Of a stretch of DNA of 39,087 nt, positions 33,104 through 39,087 are shown in pieces; within the stretch, counting starts at the first letter, position 1; each line of letters opens with the position of its first letter. Below the pieces are notes generated by a model, which made no database searches, was not told the DNA's origin, and saw nothing but the letters and a program-made list of their open reading frames with translations. The position numbers and the translations under genes are program-made. Origin of the DNA: Acidobacteriota bacterium. GTDB lineage: Bacteria > Acidobacteriota > Vicinamibacteria > Marinacidobacterales > Marinacidobacteraceae. The DNA is taken from contig JAJEAO010000030.1 in assembly GCA_022822745.1 (NCBI GenBank), positions 1-39,087 of the forward strand, written 5' to 3'.

Positions 33104-34926
33104 GGGCCCACCTCCTCCGGGGCTCCGGCCCCGCCTTCGGGTTCGAGCTCGGCGATCCGCTCCCGGATCACCTGCTCGACGTACTCCAGAGCGCCCGCCA
33201 TCTCCGGCGGCGCCTGCGACCGCATCGCCGAGAACTGGGCGAGCGCCTCCTCGAGCGCCGCCCGGTCGGTGGACTCGCGGATCTGACGGATCTGCGCCAT
33301 CACCTGGCTCCGAACCGGTGCGGGCAGGGCTTCGAGTTCCGTCGGGATCTCCTCGGCGGCCGTCCCCTCCTGCCGGTAGTAGTGCGCCACCGAGCGGTTC
33401 GACTCGGTCAGGTACTGCGCGGCGACCCGCTGAACATCCTCCGCCGTCACCGCAAGGGTTTCCCCGGCCCAGTCGTTGATGTACTCCCAGCCGCCGAGCG
33501 AGTCATAGACGAGGAGCTGGACCAGCAGAAAGAACCCGCTGTCGAGTCGCTCGAAGGCCGCCGCGGCGACCTGGTTCTTGACCTTCTGGATTTCCTCGTC
33601 GGGAATGGGCTCCTCCGCGAGGCGCGTCAGTTCGCGCCCGATCGCGGCCTCCAGGTCGGAGGGGGTGGCGTCGCCCCGCGACTCGGCGCTCACTTCCAGG
33701 TAGCCCGCCCACTTCCGGTTGTCCTGGAAGGCGGACGCCGAACTCGCGATCTCGTCGCCGAGCACCATCGTGCGGTAGAGCCTTCCGGTGCGGCCGTTGA
33801 GCAGTCCCGCGAGCACGTCCAGCGCGTACTGGTCGCGGTGGCGGAACGCGACGGTGTGGAACCGGACGGCCACCTGCGGCTGGCAGTCGCAGTGCGCCGT
33901 CATCCGCTTTTCCGCGTTCTGCTCCATCTCGAGCGTCACCACATCGGGCGCTTCCGGCCCCGGCTCGAGGCGTCCGAAGTAACGCTCCGCGAGCTGCTTC
34001 GCCTCGGCGAGGTCGAAGTTCCCGACGAGCGCCGCGGTCAGGTTGCCGGGCGAGTAGTAGGTGTCGTAGTACTCCTGCGCCTGTTCGAGGGTGAACACCT
34101 GAAGGTCCGACGGCCACCCGATCACCGGCCACGAGTAGGGGTGGGACTGCCAGAAGAGCGCGTCGAACGCCTCGTCGAACTCTCCGGTGGGCGTGGATTC
34201 GGTGCGCAGCCGACGCTCCTCGTGGACCACATCGCGTTCGGCGTAGAACTCGCGGAAGACGGGCCGCAGCAGCCGCTCCGACTCCATCCAGAACCAGAGC
34301 TCGAGCCGGTTCTGCGGCACGGTAATGAAGTACACGGTCTGATCGGGGGACGTGAAGGCGTTCATGCCGGTGGCCCCCGCCTCGGTGTAGATCCGGTCGA
34401 ACTCGTCCTTGACCATCAGCTCGCGCTGCTCTTCGACCAGCCCGTCGAAGCGGCGCCGCAGTTCGAGGAGCTCTTCGGGCAGGTCTTCCTCGCCGAACGG
34501 ATCCTCGATCCTCCCCAGCCGGGCCTCCCGTCGCCTCTCGCGGTAGATCGCCCGGATCTCGTCCTGGATCGCCTCCTGCTCTTCGATGATGGCCTGATCG
34601 CGCTCGGCGTCGTTCGTGCCCACCGTCGGCGTGCCCTTGAACATCATGTGCTCGAAGAAGTGGCTCATCCCGGTGATCCCGGGGCGTTCGTTCGCCGATC
34701 CGACGTGGGCGACCCAACCCGCCGAGACCGTCGTCATCTCCGGCCGGACCACGGCGAGAAAGCGCATCCCGTTCGCGAGCCGGAACTCCTCGACCGGAAC
34801 GCTTGCCTGGGCGCCGGCCGGCTCCGGTGACGCCAGCGCGAGCCCCATGAGGCCGAGGGACGGGAGAACGAGGCGCGACCGCGGGCGTCGGCGCGAGCGA
34901 CCGCCTCGGGGAAGTGGTTCGGGCAT
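33100..34926 (-). CDS. M16-family zinc metallopeptidase, active subunit
   Basis: Protein of 608 aa with a signal region (LPSLGLMGLALASPEPAGAQ). The inverted zinc motif is H89-F-F-E-H93 in GITGMSHFFEHMMFKG. The third ligand is a Glu of ERDVVHEERRLR, near residue 236. The gap between them is about 143 residues; typical M16B enzymes have about 75. The excess is a charged helical insertion (about 106-175). FGRLEPGPEAPDVVTLEM and WEYINDWAGETLAVTAEDVQRV are from the second domain. The start MPEPLP is chosen because a TACCAT box ends 7 nt upstream on this strand. It probably degrades short peptides outside the cytoplasm together with the inactive subunit. Confidence 0.92.
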   Translation of the reverse strand: MPEPLPRGGRSRRRPRSRLVLPSLGLMGLALASPEPAGAQASVPVEEFRLANGMRFLAVVRPEMTTVSAGWVAHVGSANERPGITGMSHFFEHMMFKGTPTVGTNDAERDQAIIEEQEAIQDEIRAIYRERRREARLGRIEDPFGEEDLPEELLELRRRFDGLVEEQRELMVKDEFDRIYTEAGATGMNAFTSPDQTVYFITVPQNRLELWFWMESERLLRPVFREFYAERDVVHEERRLRTESTPTGEFDEAFDALFWQSHPYSWPVIGWPSDLQVFTLEQAQEYYDTYYSPGNLTAALVGNFDLAEAKQLAERYFGRLEPGPEAPDVVTLEMEQNAEKRMTAHCDCQPQVAVRFHTVAFRHRDQYALDVLAGLLNGRTGRLYRTMVLGDEIASSASAFQDNRKWAGYLEVSAESRGDATPSDLEAAIGRELTRLAEEPIPDEEIQKVKNQVAAAAFERLDSGFFLLVQLLVYDSLGGWEYINDWAGETLAVTAEDVQRVAAQYLTESNRSVAHYYRQEGTAAEEIPTELEALPAPVRSQVMAQIRQIRESTDRAALEEALAQFSAMRSQAPPEMAGALEYVEQVIRERIAELEPEGGAGAPEEVGP

Positions 34927-35108
34927 GGAAGGCATGGTAGCGAAAGGAGATGGGAGGAGAAGCGGTGGGCGCCGCATGGGACGGGAGGGGGAGTCCTTCC
35001 CTGTTACGATCGCCCGACGCTCCCGGGCTCCCGCGCCGCCGGTGAGCCCCTCCCGCGGGGCCATCTCCAGTCTCCTCCCCGAGTTGCGGTGCGCGAGGTC
35101 TCCGTCTC
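34927..35108. other. divergent intergenic region M16/gamma-GT
   Basis: The 182-bp gap holds TACCAT on the minus strand (34934-34939) for the M16 operon and TACGAT on the plus strand (35005-35010). The latter is 98 nt from the gamma-GT ATG, so that message would have a leader. No gene is visible. Confidence 0.4.
34934..34939 (-). promoter_or_regulatory. -10 box TACCAT for the M16 pair
   Basis: On the minus strand TACCAT ends 7 nt before the ATG at 34926, in line with the other start-proximal boxes. The ATG inside the box (34935) would be an alternative start. Confidence 0.4.
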
Positions 35109-36863
35109 ATGAACAGCCTGTTTGCCGGTTTCCGTCCCGGCCGCGTCGCGGTCGCCGTCCTCGGCGGCCTGCTCCTCGCGGGCGCGGTCCTCTCGCCCGT
35201 CGCCGACGCCCGAAGCACGCCGGTCCTCGCCCGTCACGGGATGGTCGTGTCGCAGAGCCACATCGCTTCCGAAGTCGGCGCCGTCGTGCTGCGGGAGGGC
35301 GGGAACGCGGTGGATGCGGCGGTGGCCACCGCTTTCGCCCTCGCCGTGACCCATCCCACGGCCGGGAACATCGGCGGCGGCGGGTTCCTGGTGTTTCGCG
35401 CCGCGGACGGCGAGGCCATCGCCTACGACTTCCGCGAGCGGGCGCCCGCCGCGGCCACGCCGGACATGTGGCTCGACGAGAACGGGGAGTACAGCTTCGA
35501 GATCCACCACCTCAGCCACAGGGCGGTCGGGGTTCCGGGCACCGTGGCCGGGCTGCGGCTCGCCTGGGAGGAGCAGGGAAGCATGCCGTGGGAGCGCCTG
35601 GTCCGCCCGGCGGTCGAGCTGGCCCGGGAGGGGTTCGTCGTATCTCACGGTCTGGCTGCTTCGCTGGCCCGCGTGCTCGACCGGATGCGCCGCTACCCGG
35701 CCTCGGTGGCGCAGTTCTCGAAGAACGGGACGCCGTACGAACCAGGGGAAGTCCTCCGGCAGCCGGATCTCTCCGACAGCCTCGAGCGCATCCTGGAAAA
35801 CGGCGCCGAGGGCTTCTACACCGGGCGAACGGCGGAGCTCCTCGTCGAGGAGATGGAGTCGGGTGGCGGCCTGATCACGATGGAGGATCTCGCCGACTAC
35901 CGGGCGGTGGCCCGCGAGCCGATCCGCGGCAACTACCGCGGTTACGGGATCCTCTCGATGCCCCCGCCGAGTTCGGGGGGCGTCGTCATGGTTCAGATGC
36001 TCAACATCCTGGAAGGGTTCGATCTGGCCGGAAACGGGTTCGGCTCGGCCATCAACATGCATCTCATGGCGGAGTCCATGCGGCGGGCCTACGCCGACCG
36101 CGCCCTCCATCTCGGTGACCCGGACTTCAACCCCGCCATCCCCATCGAGCGGCTGACCTCGAAGTCCTACGCGGACGATCTGCGACGCACGATCTCCGAG
36201 GAGCAGGCGTCGGTCTCCTCGCCCGCGAGTTTCGAGTGGACCGCGGAGAGCGGCGAGACGACCCACTTCTCGGTCGTGGACCGGGAGCGCAACGCCGTCT
36301 CCCTGACCTACACCCTTGAATTCGGCTACGGATCGGGGATCGTGGTGCCGGGCGCCGGGTTCCTGCTGAACAACGAGATGGGCGACTTCAACGGCGCCCC
36401 CGGACTCACCGATGAGCGCGGTCTCATCGGGACCGACCCGAACCTCGCCGAGGGCGGGAAGCGGATGCTCTCCAGCATGAGCCCCACGATCGTGACGAAG
36501 GACGGGGCGCTGTTCATGGTGACCGGCACGCCGGGCGGCCGCACGATCATCAACACCGTGATGCAGACGATCCTGAACGTCGTGGACCACGGGATGAACG
36601 CTCAGGAGGCCGTGGATGCGGGCCGGATGCACCACCAGTGGCTGCCGGACCGGATCAACTACGAGCGGCAGAAGTTCTCCCCCGACTCCCTGCGGCTGCT
36701 CGAAGCCCGAGGCCACACGCTGAACGAGATCGCGGCCCAGGGGGCGGCGGAGGTCATCGTGGTCACCGACGATGGCTTGCTGGCGGGGGGCGTGGACCAG
36801 CGACCCCCGGATGGCGGCGCGGCGGTCCACGACGAGCGGACTTCGGCCGACCGGCCGCGATGA
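35109..36863 (+). CDS. ggt: gamma-glutamyltransferase precursor
   Basis: Protein of 584 aa, exported (signal VAVAVLGGLLLAGAVLSPVADA). It is self-cleaving: the nucleophile Thr384 starts TTHFSVVDRERNAVSLTYTLE, so the precursor splits into large and small subunits. ARHGMVVSQSHIASEVGAVVLREGGNAVDAAVATAFAL and NIGGGGFLVFR are the N-terminal family motifs, and PPPSSGGVVM and GTPGGRTIINTVMQTI come later. It hydrolyses or transfers gamma-glutamyl groups of glutathione or other gamma-glutamyl peptides in the periplasm. The stop overlaps ATG 36860 (ATGA), just before the phosphatase-like gene. Confidence 0.95.
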   Translation: MNSLFAGFRPGRVAVAVLGGLLLAGAVLSPVADARSTPVLARHGMVVSQSHIASEVGAVVLREGGNAVDAAVATAFALAVTHPTAGNIGGGGFLVFRAADGEAIAYDFRERAPAAATPDMWLDENGEYSFEIHHLSHRAVGVPGTVAGLRLAWEEQGSMPWERLVRPAVELAREGFVVSHGLAASLARVLDRMRRYPASVAQFSKNGTPYEPGEVLRQPDLSDSLERILENGAEGFYTGRTAELLVEEMESGGGLITMEDLADYRAVAREPIRGNYRGYGILSMPPPSSGGVVMVQMLNILEGFDLAGNGFGSAINMHLMAESMRRAYADRALHLGDPDFNPAIPIERLTSKSYADDLRRTISEEQASVSSPASFEWTAESGETTHFSVVDRERNAVSLTYTLEFGYGSGIVVPGAGFLLNNEMGDFNGAPGLTDERGLIGTDPNLAEGGKRMLSSMSPTIVTKDGALFMVTGTPGGRTIINTVMQTILNVVDHGMNAQEAVDAGRMHHQWLPDRINYERQKFSPDSLRLLEARGHTLNEIAAQGAAEVIVVTDDGLLAGGVDQRPPDGGAAVHDERTSADRPR

Positions 36864-36892
36864 CGGCGCTTTCTCCCGCGGAGGATCCCCCC

Positions 36893-37444
36893 ATGTTCCG
36901 GAACACTCGTCGAGTCCTCGCCGCTGCGGCGGCCGTCCTCGTCCTCGCCACCCCGACCGCCTTCGCGCAGGAGAGCTCCGGACTGGACGGGGTTTACAAC
37001 TTCGTCCGGATCGGAGACCGGCTCTCCACCTCGGGCCAGATCACGACGGAAGAGGTCGTCGCCGTCCGGGACGCCGGGTTCGATGTCGTCGTGAACCTCG
37101 CTCCGGCGCGCGAGGACCGCAACTTCGAGGAAGGCTTCCGCGTCACCGAGGCCGGGATGACCTACGTCCAGATCCCGGTGGACTGGCAGGATCCCGCGCT
37201 CCGCGACCTCGAGCTCTTCTTCGACGTGATGGAGGCGAATCGCGATCGCCAGGTCTATGTCCACTGTTTCGCCAACATGCGGGTCTCGGTCTTCGTGTAC
37301 CTCTACCGGACGCTTCGCGAAGGCGTGGCCGAGGACGAGGCGTGGGCCGATGTCCTGAAGGTGTGGGATCCGGGATCCGACCCGGAGACGGCACAGTGGC
37401 CCCGCTTCATCGCGCAGGCGAAGAGTCACCTCGGCGCGCCGTAG
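36893..37444 (+). CDS. exported dual-specificity-phosphatase-like protein with a CX4R loop
   Basis: Protein of 183 aa with signal peptide (VLAAAAAVLVLATPTAFAQE). VYNFVRIGDRLSTSGQITTEEVVAVRDAGFDVVVNLAP resembles the DUF442/beta-lactamase-hydrolase-like phosphatases. The active-site segment reads VHCFANMRVS with Cys125 and Arg130. That is CX4R, one residue shorter than the CX5R of cysteine phosphatases, so catalysis may differ; I recall similar HCxxNxRxS loops in related bacterial proteins. ATG 36893 with GGAGG 8 nt upstream is preferred over ATG 36860, which overlaps the ggt stop. Likely in one transcript with ggt. Confidence 0.82.
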   Translation: MFRNTRRVLAAAAAVLVLATPTAFAQESSGLDGVYNFVRIGDRLSTSGQITTEEVVAVRDAGFDVVVNLAPAREDRNFEEGFRVTEAGMTYVQIPVDWQDPALRDLELFFDVMEANRDRQVYVHCFANMRVSVFVYLYRTLREGVAEDEAWADVLKVWDPGSDPETAQWPRFIAQAKSHLGAP

Positions 37445-37582
37445 CCCCTCGGAACTCCCGTCCGGACCGCGCTCCGGCGCCCGTCCCCGTCGTTTCTGCG
37501 CCCCGTGCGAGGTGCCGGGAGGGGGCGTTCCGGGGCTCTCGGGGGCCGATTCCGCCCGGAACGCGGGCGATTTCGGTCCCGA

Positions 37583-37604
37583 TCAACACCCCGTCAACAC
37601 GCCG
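37583..37604. repeat. tandem 11-bp repeats beside the integrase gene
   Basis: TCAACACCCCG and TCAACACGCCG are head-to-tail, differing at one base, 30 bp beyond the integrase stop. TCAACACC recurs at 38939-38946 on the far side of the integrase gene. Tyrosine recombinases of this class bind short direct repeats (arm sites) near their gene, so these are candidates. The rest of the 190-bp gap from 37445 holds no gene. Confidence 0.4.
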
Positions 37605-37634
37605 TAGCGTTTTCCGACGCGTGTCGCGTGCGGC

Positions 37635-38894
37635 TCATCCGCCGGTGTCGTCCACCGCAGCCGGGAGCCGCGCCAGCTCGTCGATCCGGTCGGCGACCTT
37701 CTGGGCGGGCTCGCGGAGCTGCTCGACGGTCCAGTCGGCGGCATATCCCTCGGTCACATCCCGCGCCCGGGAGTGGTTGACGAGCCGTTTCGTCAGCGAG
37801 CGCGGCAGCATGAGGTCGCGCTCGGCCACGGTGATGAAGCAGTTGCGCAGCCCGTGGAACCAGAATCGGGTCCCGGCGGCCTTCGAGATGCGCGAGTGCA
37901 GGTGCTGAAGCTCCACGACATGCCCGGTCGAGCCCCGTGAGGAGGGGAAGACCCACTTCCGGCATCGCGCCGCCTTGGGGCGGGGAGCGGCCCGCCGGCG
38001 TTCGAGAATCTCGGCGAGCTGGCGGGTGACGGGAAGTTCGAGGGGGCTCCCGGTCTTGGTTTCCTCCACCCGGAAGAGCTGGCGGTCGAGGTCCACCCGG
38101 CCCCACTCGAGCGTGGTGATCTCTCCCCGCCGCATCCCGGTATAGAGCGCCACCCAGAAGATGTCGCGGGTGGCCGGGACGCGCACCTCGGCCTGGATCG
38201 CGGAGCACCACCGGGGCAGAAGCTCCGCCGGGTCGGAAATCTGGCGCCGCACCGGCCGGTGATAGCGGCCTCCGCCCGCCAGCCAGAGCTCGACGGGGTT
38301 CGACAGATCCTTGAAATCCACGACCGGACGCCGGTACACCGAGCGCAGGAGCGAGATGGAGTGATTGCCGATGGCCCACCCGTGCCGCTCCGAGATCAGG
38401 TGGAACCGCGTCTCGACGTCCCGGCGGGTGATCGAGTCCAGCGGGCGGTTCAGCCAGTCGCCGAGGCAGTAGCGCATCTGACCCCGGTAGAGCGCCAGGG
38501 TGCTCTCCTTGAGTTTCGGATTCGCCGCCAGGTAGTCGGCGAACGCCTCCCGCAGCGTGATCATCCCCCGCGCGCGGCTGCGCTCCTCGGCGGGGTCGTC
38601 TCCGGCGGCGACGCGCCCGAGGAGTTGCTGCGCGAGTCGGCGGGCCCGCTGGGGATTGATCCGACCGTAGCGACCGATCACGACCCGGCGGTTCCGCGCC
38701 TTCCGCCCCCCGTGGCCCACCCGGTAGTTCAGGACGAACGCCTTGGTGCCCGTCGGCTGGACCCGGACGCCGAACCCGATCAGGCGATCGTCCCAGGCGA
38801 TCCAGGGCTTCGCGCCGGGACGCAGAGCCTCGATCCGCCGCTTCGTGAGTCGCGTCCTGACCTTGGCGACGCGCTTCCTCGATGCCGTCTTCAT
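37635..38894 (-). CDS. tyrosine recombinase/phage-type integrase
   Basis: Protein of 419 aa. The N-terminus (LTKRRIEALRPGAKPWIAWDDRLIGFGVRVQPTGTKAFVLNYR) is the Arm-DNA-binding DUF4102-type domain of P4-like integrases; a SAM-like core-binding domain follows at 110-200. The catalytic set is Arg255 (YTGMRRGE), Lys280 (EETKTGSP), His347-x-x-Arg350 (FHGLRNCF), His374 (LVNHSRARDV) and Tyr384 (TEGYA), all present. It would integrate or excise a mobile element. No other mobile-element gene or tRNA is in the window; any cargo would lie beyond the right edge. ATG 38894 has no clear Shine-Dalgarno. Confidence 0.92.
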   Translation of the reverse strand: MKTASRKRVAKVRTRLTKRRIEALRPGAKPWIAWDDRLIGFGVRVQPTGTKAFVLNYRVGHGGRKARNRRVVIGRYGRINPQRARRLAQQLLGRVAAGDDPAEERSRARGMITLREAFADYLAANPKLKESTLALYRGQMRYCLGDWLNRPLDSITRRDVETRFHLISERHGWAIGNHSISLLRSVYRRPVVDFKDLSNPVELWLAGGGRYHRPVRRQISDPAELLPRWCSAIQAEVRVPATRDIFWVALYTGMRRGEITTLEWGRVDLDRQLFRVEETKTGSPLELPVTRQLAEILERRRAAPRPKAARCRKWVFPSSRGSTGHVVELQHLHSRISKAAGTRFWFHGLRNCFITVAERDLMLPRSLTKRLVNHSRARDVTEGYAADWTVEQLREPAQKVADRIDELARLPAAVDDTGG

Positions 38895-39087
38895 AGCCTG
38901 TCAACGATGAATCAGCCGTTGCGACGGGTCAAGACGGTTCAACACCACCCCGATCCGCGAGCTACGCCAGGTCGGGGGGCTCGTGAGCAGGATCACGGGC
39001 AGGCGCATCGCCGGAGAATCCGCGAGCTTCCCGTGGGGATCGCTCGCCGGGGAGCGGGTGGCGGCGCAGAGGCGGCGGATGAGGCCG
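38895..39087. other. upstream of integrase, window edge
   Basis: This 193-bp end contains the integrase upstream region, where TTGAC-like words recur on the minus strand (TTGAAC, TTGACC, TTGACA), and TCAACACC at 38939. I see no gene. It may contain arm sites or the integrase promoter. Confidence 0.3.

Overview
The window is a high-GC, gene-dense bacterial chromosome segment with 34 supported protein genes, no rRNA, tRNA or CRISPR. Two hand-counted lines gave 77% GC (12121-12180, in selB) and 53% GC (4801-4860, in the beta-helix lipoprotein). A TonB-dependent receptor, several lipoproteins and many exported proteins point to a diderm (Gram-negative) organism. The mix of exported M16 peptidases, exported cyanophycinase-like and creatininase-like enzymes, a carboxypeptidase-regulatory-domain TonB receptor and TANNNT start-site promoters fits poorly studied phyla such as Gemmatimonadota or Acidobacteriota. 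That placement is a guess from style, not a demonstrated assignment.

Layout. 175-1017 prephenate dehydratase. 1267-5578 an outer-membrane TonB receptor plus partner surface beta-helix lipoprotein, visibly lower in GC. 5627-7592 three uncharacterised envelope proteins. 7690-8888 (minus) apaH and a small translationally coupled partner. 8995-10491 Ppx/GppA phosphatase. 10505-11386 (minus) exported cyanophycinase-like peptidase. 11510-13462 selB, tail-to-tail overlapping a GNAT gene that forms an operon with an SRPBCC gene (13395-14466, minus). 14509-16619 serine hydrolase and RadC. 16633-17106 (minus) Fur. 17322-20809 larC-tatD-polyprenyl synthase-DUF309. 21135-22511 orphan NtrC-type regulator. 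22661-27512 gcvP, nitrilase and a four-helix membrane protein. 27569-31380 creatininase-like, class V PLP enzyme, thyA, folA, ridA. 31580-34926 (minus) an M16 active/inactive pair. 35109-37444 gamma-glutamyltransferase and an atypical phosphatase. 37635-38894 (minus) a tyrosine integrase.

How it works together. Most of the window is housekeeping metabolism (Phe synthesis, glycine cleavage, thymidylate/folate, polyprenyl, selenocysteine decoding) interleaved with exported hydrolases (M16, gamma-GT, cyanophycinase-like, creatininase-like, serine hydrolase), suggesting a peptide-scavenging lifestyle. Genes are packed into operons whose junctions are mostly NTGA overlaps, implying translational coupling.

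The most striking non-gene signal is a TANNNT box 6-10 nt upstream of the start codon of ten operon-leading genes, with no Shine-Dalgarno between. One of them has a textbook TTGACA-17-TATATT promoter that places transcription start on the ATG itself. This points to widespread leaderless (or nearly leaderless) mRNAs. I do not see an obvious new defence or mobile system. The best candidates for undescribed biology are the TonB/beta-helix pair, the nitrilase with a C-terminal extension, the secreted creatininase-like enzyme with altered metal ligands, the CX4R phosphatase, the repeat cassettes between convergent genes, and the integrase with tandem arm-like repeats.
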